This document shows positions 1-12,835 of a stretch of DNA of 64,000 nt, piece by piece. Each line of letters starts with the position of its first letter. The first letter of the stretch is position 1. Origin of the DNA: Eutrigla gurnardus (taxonomy: Eukaryota; Chordata; Actinopteri; Perciformes; Triglidae); assembly GCA_963514095.1 (NCBI GenBank), contig OY741275.1, forward strand, positions 26,032,056 to 26,096,055, written 5' to 3'. The position numbers and the translations under genes were made by a program. The notes under the pieces were generated by a model that saw nothing but the letters and a program-made list of their open reading frames with translations, searched no databases and was not told the origin of the DNA.

Positions 1-465
1 AATGTTCTTTTATCAGGTTCTACTTAAATGATTCTCTTCTGTTGGCTGCCCCTCCTTATTTCCACACAGCAATCTCTATTTATGACCAAGTTTCTTTTTA
101 CAATTTGGTTCAGGGAGAACAATCTAAATCTCTTTAATTTGTTAAGATGTGTATATAAATATATATTTTTTTGTATCTGCTGTTTAAGATACAATGCATT
201 GATTGTCTTCTTTTTTTAATTACAGAGTTTATTTTATTTTTATTTAGTCTAAGAAGGATCAAGTAGTAGAATATTGTTACACGCTGTCATCTCTCTCCGG
301 CTCAGCGGAGTGAATTGTTTGCAATACTTTTAAATCAGATATAAACACAAATATTTTGACATGACAAGTATTTGGTGTAACAGTATGTTGTGTCACGGGA
401 GATTAAAGGGGGAGCCATGTGACCCTCACAGTACAAATAAAGCTTCTGTGTTGAATATTTATTTT
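1..465 (+). other. Candidate 3' UTR end of a convergent plus-strand gene
   Basis: AT-rich DNA with no coding signal. It carries a plus-strand AATAAA at 436-441 followed by a GT/T-rich stretch (TTCTGTGTTG...TTTTGGAATG), which is the layout of a vertebrate cleavage site. klf12 lies on the opposite strand with its own 3' end near 1830, so the two genes would be convergent. In mammals KLF5 lies downstream of KLF12 in this orientation, so klf5 is the natural guess; nothing in these 465 bases proves it, and an isolated chance AATAAA is possible. Confidence 0.3.
436..441 (+). promoter_or_regulatory. Candidate poly(A) signal AATAAA (plus strand)
   Basis: Canonical AATAAA in the context GTACAAATAAAGCTTCTGTG with GT/T-rich sequence 10-40 bases downstream. 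It would end the transcript described for 1-465. Confidence 0.35.
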
Positions 466-1392
466 GGAATGTCTGATTTTCTTTAAATATTGAGGGTGTT
501 TTTGTAATTTTTACAGCGTTTTATGAGATCCAGCTTAATGTTAAAGTGGAGGTAAAGTTTTCCAGAAGGCGACGTGTTTTCTTCGTGAAACAGGAAAGAC
601 GGGACGTTACTTTTTAACGTGGAGGAATCTGATTAGATGGTTGAAAAGATTAGCTGGCCGTCTTCTCCGGCTCTGATTGGTTGATGGATGTCATGCTATT
701 GATTGACATCTGTTGGTACCAGCTGATGTAATCATGCATCATGTTTTCTTTTCCAGGAAGAAAAGGAAACATTGGGTTTTGATATAAAAATAATGTTGGT
801 TTTAATGTAATTTTCTTTTTGGCATATATTGTGAAATAGGTGCAGGATATGACCAGGGATTAAAAAATATATATATTATGACTTTAAAGGTCAACACAGG
901 TGGTTATGAGTAAGAATAAGGAAAATACTTGCATTTTGTATGAAAATAGCAACGATGTTTTTTAAGAAAAGTCAGTAACGAGTCGATTCTAAATGCCTCT
1001 GAAGGAGAGCTGCTACAAATCAAGAGAACAGGTATTTTCTTAGTGGCTCAGAGGTGAAGCGGGTTGTTCGATCCCACGTGTCTATGTCCGAGTCGAGACT
1101 AGAACGTTTGTTCGAGTTCTTTCCGGTTCTTCGTGGCTTTTGGCCAAACACGTGTTTTCAGACTTTGTGTTCCGGCCCACGCCCTCTTACGCACTTGACC
1201 TTTAGGACCAATTTTGTGTAACACAATAATTTCTCCTCCTTTTGTTCGGTAAACGGTCTGGAATCCTCGCCGTGAGTCACGGCCGAGAGGTGCCAAGAGA
1301 GGCTGTTCAAAGCGGCGCCGTTGTCTGAGCTTGTCCTGGCGGCGGAGGAAAAGCTCCCCGCGGACGCCGTTACAGGATCACTCCTATCCACC

Positions 1393-1445
<53 letters not shown>

Positions 1446-1829
1446 TACACTGCACTGAAATGCAAAGTGGGAATTGAAACCTTGTTATTGTAATCGTGTG
1501 AATCCCTTTTTGCCGGCTGACAGAAACATTCATCCAGGTCCAGTTTTAACGGCGGACAGGATGTACTGTTCTCACCTCGAGCTTCAGCTTAAAGCCTCCT
1601 AAAATACCTCCCACGTCACCGGAATAAAGCAAGCGGGCGTCACACACACGCTCTCCTCCTGCTGCAGGGTTCCCCGTGTACTGTACTCCGTGTTCTGTCA
1701 TCCATAATTTAAAAACGTCCCCTCTTTTGATACTGAGATTATGTTTCTGAATGCCGGAGAACGTGAGTACGGGACTCGGGTATCGAACCCCCGTCTCAGT
1801 CACAGACCAGCTGCACACACACACCAGCG
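466..1829. other. Intergenic region, no gene seen
   Basis: Lies between the candidate convergent 3' end and the candidate klf12 3' end. It contains a TG tract at 1396-1444. Around 1050-1090 the text GGTTGTTCGATCCC resembles a Pol III B box, but no A box or tRNA-like fold was found, so no SINE is called. Open frames here have no recognisable protein features. Confidence 0.5.
1396..1444. repeat. (TG)n microsatellite
   Basis: Uninterrupted GT/TG dinucleotide tract of about 49 bases. Confidence 0.95.
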
Positions 1830-1849
1830 TGTTACATACAAAATGCAAC

Positions 1850-1855
1850 TTTATT
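1850..1855 (-). promoter_or_regulatory. klf12: Candidate klf12 poly(A) signal
   Basis: TTTATT on the plus strand gives AATAAA on the minus strand, in the context GGTTAATAAAGTTGCATTTTG. It lies at the end of the AT-rich tract that follows the klf12 stop codon. The alternative signal at 2642-2647 has the same hexamer. Confidence 0.4.
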
Positions 1856-2996
1856 AACCTTCATGCCTCCATTCATATTAATATACATGTATATGTTTGA
1901 ACTTTTTTTTATTTCACAGCTCCATCCATATGAAAAATACAGAGAAAAGGCAAAACACTGACTGGATACTTTAAACAACTCTTGGAGAAAAAAGAAAAGT
2001 GTAACAGAAAAAAAAAAGTTTTTAAAGGACACCTGTTCTTGAAAGTTTTTGAAAAATATCAGGATTAAAAATTTTCTTTTACAGACGTGGAATTCTTTGA
2101 GCAGAATCTCCTCTGAGCAATATCACATTTCTTTTCTCTCCTTTTTTTTTTTTTTTTTTTACATTTTTACAGTAAGAATGAGAATATATTTACAATACAC
2201 TCACTTTACATAAATACGGGAACAATAACGGTTACTGTACGTAATAATCGGCAAAAAACTTCGAAACATAGGCTTTCACTAAACTTTTAAATGTCTCAAA
2301 AAAGATTCTCAGGAAAATCAAAAAGCAGATGTTTCACAGAAAGTAAAGCAGATATCGAACTGATAAAAGAGTAAAAGATCAGAAATTCCGCCGTCTTCTC
2401 CTCGTCGTCTTCCACGATGGCGTGATGAAGCCGAAACAGGAAGTGACTTATTGCGAGCAAAGGAAAAGGTGAGGAGGCGGGCTGTCGACCGCCTGTGAAA
2501 GTGTGGGAGGACGCTGCATTGTGATGGCGTAAGGCTCAGTGCGAAAAAAAAACAAAGTTCAACATTAAAGGTCCGACTTGCATAATGTTGTCTGTGCTTT
2601 TTTTTGTTCCTTTCTTCTTCAAAACAAAACAAAAATCCCATTTTATTAATTTGAGCACGCGTGTTGAAAAAACTTGTTTGATATTACAGGTTTGCAATAT
2701 GAGGCACTATTCATTCATCATCATTATTATTATTATTATCATCATTATTATTATTATTATTGCATAACTTTGACCCTGGTTACCGTTACAAAATTATGCT
2801 TTTTTTAAAAATGAAGGAAAGAGAGAGGACGGGGAAATATAATATAATATAACACACCCTGTTCCATGTGCAGACACCGTATTCATCGAATCGAGTGAAG
2901 AGAGAAAAGTGGTGCATTAAGGCAAAAAACACTGAACACCGGAGAGGACGACTGATATGTGCTGGAGGAGACAATTTCTAGTCCGGGGGCAGTAAA

Positions 2997-3034
<38 letters not shown>

Positions 3035-3654
3035 ACTGTGGGAGGGAGGATATCGAGTACCATCACACGGTCGTCTTCGTGTGGAAATTAATTCAGAGCA
3101 AACACTGGTTCAGCCTCAGGGGATAAAATAAAATCATAAAAGTATTTAACCACCAAAAAAAAGCTCCAGAACGTCACGTATGATCATTTACACACGATGG
3201 ATTACCGTTAGCCCCGTTTCACTGCACGTATCAAATTAGATAAATTACAGACTTTACATGTATAAATGTATTTTTCCTGCATCTACTAATCAAAAAAGCC
3301 CTATTTTTTCCAACGTATATATATATACAGGCTGTAGAACTTTGTAATAAGTTTTTTTTATCTTCACTATCACATATATTACAACATTTCAAAAAGATTT
3401 TTCCTTTTTACAGAAGAAAAAAAGAGTTATATGCAAAGATGAAGTGGCCCTCGATAATAAAAACATCATACATTATATGGAGGATAAAATACGACGATGA
3501 TGATGATGATGATGATTATTGTTTTTTTTTACAAATTGACATCTGAAATAAAATAATTTGGAAAAACTTTCTGACTAATAAACAAACAAAAAGGTGCTGA
3601 TATGCAATTTTCTTCTTTTTTTTTTTTGTTGCCAAAAAAAAAATGTATTAATAC

Positions 3655-4142
3655 CACCGGGCGTAATGTAAGACCCCTGTAGGGTAAAAAAAAAAACAGA
3701 GCTGAGAGGGGCAATATTTGGAGAAAAAAAGTTGCAAATTTGTGAGTTTCGATGCTAACAACCAACATTAATGCTAGCCAACGTCCCATGAACGTATCCA
3801 TTTATGTTTCTAATTAACACATCACAGCGCCTCGTTAAGGTCCTTAGGGTGATGATGTTGATGCTTATTGATGGTTTTATTTATGAGGACAAATTGTCAT
3901 CTTGTGGGTGTTTATTGATCGGGGGCGGTTGGGCTAAGACGCTAGCGGTAGCTTTCACTTGTTGTCATAGCAACAGCAACATCTGGTCAAAACAACGTGT
4001 TTACTTCCTCTGTGACCTCTATAATAAAGTTGCAAATTTGCGATTTTATAAATTTGTGACTTTTTCTCTGAATATTGCCCCTCCCCTCTCTCGGCTCTGT
4101 TTTTTTTTTTTTTTCCTACAGTGACCCAAAAACGCCGTCGTA
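3655..4142. mobile_element. MITE-like element, copy 1, inside klf12 3' UTR
   Basis: The two ends are inverted copies of each other. The right end reads GCAAATTTGCG...GAATATTGCCCCTC...CTCTCGGCTCTG then poly-T, CCTACAGTGACCC and CGCCGTCGTA. The left end mirrors this with poly-A, CAGAGCTGAGAGGGGCAATATT and GTTGCAAATTTG. The interior (CCTCGTTAAGGTCCTTAGGG..., GCTTTCACTTGTTGTCATAG...) is shared closely with a second copy at 16666-17150 and a fragment at 17893-18065. It has no coding capacity, so it is non-autonomous. The left outer boundary is degenerate and approximate. The superfamily was not identified. Confidence 0.7.
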
Positions 4143-4237
4143 CAAATGACATGTGAGCAAACAATATAAACATAAATTATGATGCCATACATTTGTGGTA
4201 AAGACTTCCTTGGTTTTTTGGCTACTGAGAAGTGTGC

Positions 4238-4239
<2 letters not shown>

Positions 4240-4320
<81 letters not shown>

Positions 4321-4343
4321 CGCGTGTGTGTGTGTGTGTGTGT
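4240..4343. repeat. Long (TG)n microsatellite with GC interruption
   Basis: About 104 bases of TG/GT with a GCGTGCGCG interruption near 4317-4324. On the klf12 transcript this is a CA tract in the 3' UTR. Alternating purine-pyrimidine DNA of this kind can adopt Z-form. Confidence 0.95.
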
Positions 4344-6010
4344 TTTCAAGGTGCCGTATCTTTTTACTGGCTTCGGTCCAATAAATGCATTTAGCAGCAC
4401 GATGAAATAATAAAGGAACGAGGTTCGAGTCTGCAGGTTTTAAAACAGTGTAACAAAAAAACATCTTTCATTTGATTTCCTTGTTAAGGTGAAAGTGGTG
4501 TGAGTCTCGTTGTGTATTTCATGTGTGCATTATGAATATGTGTGTGTTGTAAATGTGTGCTTCCTACTTTTTAAGAGCCAAATCTCAGGGAAGTCCGGTA
4601 ACATTCGAGGTGAGGACATTTCAAGTGACTTTGAAACAAACGACAACAACAAAACTATAACTGAGACACATCCGATTTAGAGCCTTTGAGCCACGGACCA
4701 ATCAAAAGGGAGCGATAATGACATCAGCAAACAGAACATCACTTCTGTTCTCAACGTATTGCTCTTCTTGTGTATCGTCCGTCAGGCAGAATGATCCCCG
4801 TTAAACGGACGCACTTTTTCAAGCTTGTGGCGTTGAAACATGACTTCCTGTTTCGCCCTCGAAAACCCGGCTGTGAGAAACCAGAGCCGGATGAATAAAA
4901 AACGGGGGACAGAATGAGTCTGTAAGGTGCCTCTGTATTTCTTTTTTTCTTTTTTTTATGTTTTTTCCTTCACATCCTGTAAAATCTCCTCTGATTGTTT
5001 TCAAAGTTCTCTGTACATGAGGGGTTGTGTTTTTTTTTTTTTTTTTTTTTTTTTTTCGAGTCAAACATAAGCAAAAAAAACAAGCAGGCATTTAAAAAGA
5101 AAAACAAAATTCAATAAACAAAAACATACTGAAAATCCGTTAAAAGATTGCACTTTTTTTTACTGATTGCTAATCACAGCACAAATTCCACCAAAAAGAT
5201 TTCTCGTCTCTTTTGTTTGTTTGTTTTGTTTGAGAAAGAAAAGAGGCTCAAACGTAGAGGGGGGGGGGGGGGGGGGGGGCGTCGTAGAAATGTTTCTTCT
5301 TCGCTGGTGTGACGATGAACGTGTACAAAAAAAGTGCTGATGATGTTTGTGGCGATGAAAAAGTCCAACATGGGGATGATGATTCCTCACAGCAGGAGGA
5401 AGGGAAAGAAAAACATCTGTGGTGGAATGGCGCCCTCTGCTGGTCATTAATCAGACTCACAGCGACAACGCTGCCTGGAACTCCAACTAGACCCCCCCTC
5501 CAAAAAAAGTCCTTTTTCTGTGACCCCCATCTGGATCTAAAATCACACCGGATCCCCATCCCAACACATCCGGGGTCTTTCACATTATGAGTGCTGGAAA
5601 AAGCAGCCATTTTCAACAATAATGAAACAAAACAAAAAAAAACTGCAAAAAAAAAAAAAATTCCATTATATAGATAATTTTTTATGTGTCCAAACAAAGA
5701 GTGCGACTTCATCTTTAAAAATCAAAAAAGTGAAAACATTTACAAACAGTGCTGTAAAAGACAGTTCCCTATTATACTCCAAAGAATAACAATAACAACA
5801 AGATCCTGATCCCGCCCCCCCGAAGAGGATCCAGAAGAGACCCTGTTCATCTTCCCTCCTCCCGACGGATGAGAGTGTGTGTTGTGTTTTGTGCGTCCAG
5901 GCCAGCTGAGAAACATTCATAGGGAGATCCCGCTCCCCCCTTCCTGCCTGTGTTTGTGATCTCCCCCCCTCTCTCGCTCTCCCCCCCCCCCCTCTCTCGC
6001 CCATCAGGAC

Positions 6011-7255
<1,245 letters not shown>

Positions 7256-7413
7256 CTGTGTGCGTCCTCCGGTGTGCTTTTAAGTGGGAGCTTTTGGTGT
7301 AAACCTTATTGCAGCCCTCAAAGTCACATCTGTGAATTCTCCTCTTTTTGGAATCGGGCGACTCCGACCTCCGAGGGCGCCGTATGCTGTCAATACTGAA
7401 CGGTGACATGGAG
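7256..7413 (-). CDS. klf12: klf12 coding exon: basic region and zinc finger 1
   Basis: Exon of 158 bases after the acceptor CGTCCCGTTGCAG (AG at 7415-7414), entering with the third base of a codon and leaving with the first base of Gly 298 at donor GTCAGT (7255). It encodes [20 protein letters not shown], then [20 protein letters not shown] and [12 protein letters not shown]. Finger 1 ligands are C274, C279, H292 and H296. The [15 protein letters not shown] stretch is the basic, Ser-Pro-rich segment just before the fingers and a likely nuclear-localisation region (family knowledge). The same block in human KLF12 is very similar ([15 protein letters not shown], recalled). If spliced straight from the exon at 13543, the junction codon becomes GAC (Asp). 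Confidence 0.95.
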
Positions 7414-8005
7414 CTGCAACGGGACGACAGAGAAGCATCGTTAGACATGTGAAGTCCAAGCAGGTTCTCATTACTGTGCTGCTGATTGAATTGTGGAGCT
7501 GCACACAGAAAATAAACTAAAACAAACTAAAAACAAGAAATTAATATTGTTTTAATTAAAATAAAAGGTAGCACAGCCCCAGCAGGAAAATAAGTGTCAT
7601 CTTGCTTCATGCAAAGAATAATAACTGCATCAAAAACAATATAATAACACATTATAATGCATCCGGTTTCCATGTTTCTCATGTGAGGTGTAGTACAGCA
7701 GTTTCACCAGCAGGTGGCAGTGCTGCACTGCTGTACAGTGAGAGTTCCTCTGCTTCCATCAATCACAAGTGGAGGGTTAAAGGAGTTTTACCTCAATGGA
7801 GGTTTGATTCGTTTTCTGTCATCGATGGGTTTCATCATCACGTTTCCTTCCTAGTCAACTCGTCAATAATCAATAATCATTGATCATAATCATTTGCTTC
7901 CAGCAGTGCAGTCCTGCAGCAACAGTGTGTGTTTTAAGTGCAACTTGTTTGTGTGTTTGTCGGTGTGATGTGGCGTCACATCCACATGTTTCACTTCTCT
8001 GAATA

Positions 8006-8006
<1 letters not shown>

Positions 8007-8045
<39 letters not shown>

Positions 8046-8171
8046 AGGAGGCAGTGATGCTGAGAGACAGGTAGGAGGGTGAAGGGGGGAAGCCAGACAG
8101 GCCCTCCAGTGAACTGTCTCCACCACACACAGCCCACTTCCTGTCTCTCTCTCTCTCTCTTTGCTAGTCAG

Positions 8172-8215
<44 letters not shown>
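8007..8215. repeat. Two (CA)n tracts
   Basis: CA tracts at 8007-8043 and 8176-8215, with a CTCTCTCT run (8143-8160) just before the second. They are separated by about 130 bases of ordinary intron sequence. Confidence 0.9.
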
Positions 8216-8218
<3 letters not shown>

Positions 8219-9479
8219 AATTGAGATGCGCGTGCACGTCAGCGGATCACCTGTTGCTCTTGGCTCGCCGCCAATCTGAAGCCGAACAGGAAATGAGCAC
8301 ACGGGTCAGATATGAAGTGGACTCCCACTCCCCTCACATCCCCCTCCTTCTCCTCCCCCCTCTTCCCCTCTCTCATCAGAAAACATCACACTGCAGCGTG
8401 ATGTCAAAACCAAACATTTAGACAAAGCAGCGTATTCATGGAGCTGAAGGGGAACGTTTTAAATAGAAGTGATTGATGAGATTATCATGTACTGATCTAA
8501 TAGAGAGACAAGCGTCTCCTCGACAGGCCGACGCCCTCTTTGGCGTGAACATTAAGTTAACGCTGGGGATGAAAACAAAAACATGAAAACCAGCAGGGCT
8601 GACTTTTTCAGACCCCTAACCGACACCCGGAGGACTGATCTGAGACCAGGGTTTAGTTCCTTCCTAACTTCGTAAAACCAAATAAAACAGATGTACAGTA
8701 TATGAATATGGGAGGAATCTGTGAGTGGATGCATGGCAACGTGCTGCATGCGTGGTGTGAAAACAAAAGAAAAGAGGAGATCTGCCAACCAGATCCTCCT
8801 GCTGCTCAGGCTTATATGCACCGGACCCAACGAGTCCAGGTGTGGGACTCGACGAGTCCAGGTGTGTCACATACCTGATGATTAGTGTCCAATCAGGACT
8901 GCCGCCCTGCAGACAGCAAAGACTCCAACCAAAACGCCACTTAACACTATAATAAAAATGTATAAATTATTCTTAATATATATAATAAAATATTCCAACT
9001 TTATATTTGGAATAATTTCGTTTTTAGACACAATCCTGTTTATGTGCAATGATTACATCATGCGTCCCAATCATCCAGGTGAGATTAATTCATGCATCAC
9101 ATTTGTTTGGCGCTTTAAAAGACGAAAATGATTCCAACTTCATCCTGCAGATGAGACGGATGTTTACTTTCTGACTTCATCTATGACTCCCTGATAGTGA
9201 TTTCATTTAGGAGGTTCGGGTATGACAGGGTCTAACGAGAACCACAGAGTCCTGGTTTGATCCGGTTCAGGGTTCCTCGTAGAAACGGTGACACGTACTA
9301 CGACTACCTCAAAGAAACACAGACGTTACGAGCTAGTCAGCAAATCAAAGATAATCAGTGAAGTTTTAGCTCAGGTGACATTTTAACGATTCTTGTGAGG
9401 AAAGCAAGTCACCAAAAAATACAAAACAAAACATAAAATTTCAGCATTTAAACCAAAAAAGTAAAACTCGATATTTTTC

Positions 9480-9565
9480 TAAGCGACTTCTATACAATCA
9501 TAGAGGAGTCGCCCCCTGGTGGCCAGGCTTCACTTCTCAGACCCGGAGGTTGCACCTGGTTATTA
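9480..9565 (+). mobile_element. Fragment of the dispersed CTCF-like repeat family
   Basis: Matches the right part of the family: GACTTCTATACAA, GAGGAGTCGCCCCCTGGTGG, then GCTTCACTTCTCAGACCCGG and AGGTTGC. It holds one 70-bp-type core, CGCCCCCTGGTGG at 9510-9522. Confidence 0.8.
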
Positions 9566-9835
9566 AAGTATTAACGTTTTTAACTATTTTTTAGCAGGCT
9601 AGGGCTAACGATCAATCGAACAGACAATTAACTAATTCATGGGCGATGATATGGTGTGTTGTTGTAGTTCTTAGACAGCAGTTAGAAGTATTTTCATGCT
9701 TCTTGTCGGTTCACAAAGTTCCACCGAGGATCCGTTCTGCTCGAAGTCGCTATTTATATCGGCAGCTTACCGTACCTTTAAATACATCGTAAAAAAGATC
9801 ACGGCACTCCAGAACGGTAGAGAACAAGAAACACC

Positions 9836-9838
<3 letters not shown>

Positions 9839-9875
<37 letters not shown>

Positions 9876-9878
9876 TGT

Positions 9879-9939
<61 letters not shown>

Positions 9940-10011
9940 TGTGTGTGAGTGTGTGTGTGTGTGAGTGTGTGTGTGTGTGTGAGTGTGTGTGAGTTTGTGT
10001 GTGTGTGTGTT
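9839..10011. repeat. Compound (TG)n/(GAGTGT)n tract
   Basis: About 173 bases of TG with regularly spaced GAGTGTGTGTGAG interruptions, which suggests internal duplication of an interrupted block. Confidence 0.95.
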
Positions 10012-10267
10012 TATTGGCACAGACAACAAATCTTTATGTCTTTAACTTTTAACACCACATGTATTTGTGTCGTAGCTGTTTTTGTGAGAATCGATCGGTT
10101 GTATTTTCTCATGTGAGCACCGGGGAGGGGGGGGGGCTGAACCCTGTGTCAGGTCTCCGTTTGTGCCCCGCCCCCTTTTTATGCCCTCCCCCAAAGAGTT
10201 AGTGTGTCACCTGCAAGATGCAAACACAATGCAGATTTCTGTATAGTTGCACAGAACTACAGTAATG

Positions 10268-10357
10268 GTGTGTGTGTGTGTGTGTGTGCACAGGAAGACT
10301 CGACCCCCCCCCCCCGGGCCTTCGGGGACCAGCCAGACTTCAGCAGAGACAACCCTT

Positions 10358-10425
<68 letters not shown>

Positions 10426-10519
10426 CTAACTGTCTCCCACAGTAGCCCATCCACCCGTCCCCGGGGAAACGCATGAATATGGAGGAGGAGGCTGCCCAAG
10501 AAGCACATGACACACACGC

Positions 10520-10590
<71 letters not shown>

Positions 10591-10599
10591 CACACACAC
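10268..10599. repeat. Opposed TG and CA tracts
   Basis: A TG tract (10268-10288) is followed by CA tracts at 10359-10423 and 10510-10599, the last with CGCA interruptions. TG and CA runs are complementary, so this segment could fold as an imperfect hairpin with a loop of about 70 bases. A C-run at 10304-10315 lies in the loop. Confidence 0.9.
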
Positions 10600-11526
10600 T
10601 CCCTTCACTCACTTATTTATACATGGATACCTGGATTGGAGGCTCCATCCTTCTCCTCATGACTTTACTTGTGTAAAAGCAAATCTTTATTTTTTCGTCT
10701 CTCAGAGAAACACAATGAGGCTGATATGTTTCAAAATAAAAAAAACACAAAGTGCCGTCGGCTTCTGTTGCGCTGCAGATGTCCGCGGAGCGCCGAGCCA
10801 ACGACCAGAACGCACATTCTTCCCCAGAAGAAGCCGGCGTGTAACTCAAGACGACGAGCGACTACAGACGGCTTTTGTTTTCCGCAGACAAACATGCGAG
10901 TCTGTGTTCCTGTTGACAATGGCTGACCTCCTTCTGCAACCAGCTGTTGCATCCACGGGCGTGCACGGCCCGCGAAAACACGCAGGGGTTTTTAATGCTT
11001 ACGTGCACGTGCACGTGGAATGTGCACATGCACCGAGTGGCAGGCAGGGACCCTGGCAAGGACCTCGCTGAGGCCCGGCTGGTGATTTCCTCTCAGCCCG
11101 TCCAACAACCCGCCTGGAAACCTGAGTCCTCCAGAGAGACTCGCTCTTCCCAGAAACCTAGTCCTAGTCCTAGTTCTGGTTCTGGTTTGCAGCTGGCTTC
11201 GCCTTCTCAGAACACTCCCCAGAAACACTCACGCTAACTTCAAGCATAACAACAACAATGGTGGACTACGTCGAGGCCCCCTCTAGTTTGTTTTGTACTT
11301 CCGCCGAGGACGATACTCCACCGACCACTGAGTGGATTTTGCGTCCAATAGTTTCCACAACTAACTAATAAGCAAGACTTGGTTCGTGAGCCGCTCAAGA
11401 GTTGGTGCCGTTCTGGAACCAGTTTCCTGTCCGAGAGCCGGTTCTTTGGTTGTCAGGACTCAAAGAACTGGTTCCAGATTGTAGGTTCCGAACTGAGCCC
11501 TCACAATGCCTTGGTCCAAAAGGAGT

Positions 11527-11957
11527 ACCCTAACCCCTAAAGCCTAAACCCTAAATCCTAACCCCTAAACCCTAACACCTTACCCTAAACCCTAACTCCT
11601 AAAGCCTAAACCCTAAACCCTAACCCCAAAACCCTAACCCCTAAAGCCTAAATCCTAACCCCTAAACCCTAACTCCTAAAGCCTAAACCCTAAACCCTAA
11701 CCCCAAAACCCTAACCCCTAAAGCCTAAATCCTAACCCCTAAACCCTAACACCTTACCCTAAACCCTAACCCCTAAAGCCTAACCCATAAACCCAAACCC
11801 TAACCCCTTACCTCTAAAGCCTAAACCCTAATCCCTGACCCCTAAAGACTAATCCCTAATCCCTAACCCAAATCCCTAACCACTAACCCCTAACCCCTAA
11901 ACCCTAACCCCTAAACCCTTAACCCTAACCCCTAACCCTAACCTCTAACCCTAACTT
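11527..11957. repeat. Interstitial telomere-like (CCCTAA-derived) block
   Basis: About 430 bases made almost entirely of CCCTAA, CCCTAAA and CCCCTAA variants with spacers such as CCTAAAGCC and CACCTTACC. A higher-order unit is visible: the text beginning AACTCCTAAAGCCTAAACCC occurs at 11594 and again at 11671 (period 77). A second long phrase with ACACCTTACCCTAAACCC occurs near 11574 and 11748. Vertebrate telomeres are (TTAGGG)n, so this is either a degenerate internal telomeric tract or a satellite derived from one. It sits in a klf12 intron. Confidence 0.9.
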
Positions 11958-12835
11958 GCACCACTTGGCCAGTCTGAACCACATCGCTGCCTCCACAATT
12001 ATTCATGGAGTTTCATCGCTGTCGATGTTGACACCGATGGCAACGCACAAACAAACAACACACACTCGTATACGCCAAGTCCGTCAGCTGGACCGTCAGC
12101 ACCAGGACCCGGAGCCAGCTGGGGGGGTCCTGGGTCTCGTTAATGCTGCTGCATCATTAGCAGGATTCTCCAGGAGCCCTGGAACGTTCTCACTTACAGT
12201 TAGTCTAAATAAAAAAAGTCCTCCGGGCATTCAGTTGAGTCTGGCCAGGCTGCTGGTCATGACTGCTGTTGGGTTTATGGGCGGCAGGGGAGGAAGGGGG
12301 GGGGTGAGGGGGGGCAGGGGAAGGGAGGGTTACTCTGCGTCTTATTTCCTGTTTCTGATCAGGACGCCGATCGTAAGCTGTCGTCGGCTGCAGAAGGAAG
12401 TCGGAGCCGGAGACAAACGCCCACGCACATAAATGCACAATGTGCAATTATAGGGATATTATTCTCAACTTTCTAAAACATTCGAGCTGCTGGAGTCAAA
12501 CAGAAGTTCTGGACTGTAAGTGTTCCCCAGAGAGGCGATGTCTGAGGGGCTGATATTTTTAGTTTTACAGGGAAGAAAGGATATTAAAAAAATGATATAT
12601 GACTTGACTTATGAATATATTGTTTTTAAAAAAATGATGTCCAGCGATGTGATATACAAGAAAAAGGTTGAAAATGCTTTATTTTTTCATTACATTTAGA
12701 CTTTAAATGTAATAATCTCTCCTCAAATAGTCATCACTTTTATTATTATGAGATATTTTCTATATATTTAAGGACCAACAAATGTAAAAACTACATATAC
12801 ATGTCTTCTTAGTGTATTTATTTTCTCAAAAAAAC

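Larger units (their letters stand above)
1830..6010 (-). other. klf12: Probable klf12 3' UTR
   Basis: Begins directly after the klf12 stop codon (6011-6013, minus strand) and is AT-rich. It contains no further recognisable exon, and the first reasonable poly(A) arrangement at its far end is AATAAA at 1855-1850 (TTTATT on plus). A 3' UTR of about 4.2 kb fits the long 3' UTRs known for KLF12. It carries poly-T/poly-A runs, a poly-G run at 5261-5279, (TA)n at 2998-3031, ATT and GAT triplet tracts (2723-2762, 3491-3517), a MITE (3655-4142) and a long TG tract (4240-4343). An earlier signal at 2647-2642 could give a shorter form. The extent is inferred; transcript reads would settle it. Confidence 0.5.

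Noticed and set aside
1050..1095. Possible tRNA-derived SINE (GGTTGTTCGATCCC resembles a B box)
   Set aside because: No A box at the right distance, no tRNA fold, no second copy seen.
4116..4464. Open frames made of HTHTHT or VCVCVC here and at some 30 other places
   Set aside because: Direct translations of CA/TG microsatellites; no start context, splice pattern or protein family.
10435..10500. Plus-strand text reading like HPSP...GKRMNM, reminiscent of the missing KLF12 segment
   Set aside because: It lies on the strand opposite to klf12, the match covers only a few residues, and it runs on into a CA repeat. Treated as coincidence.
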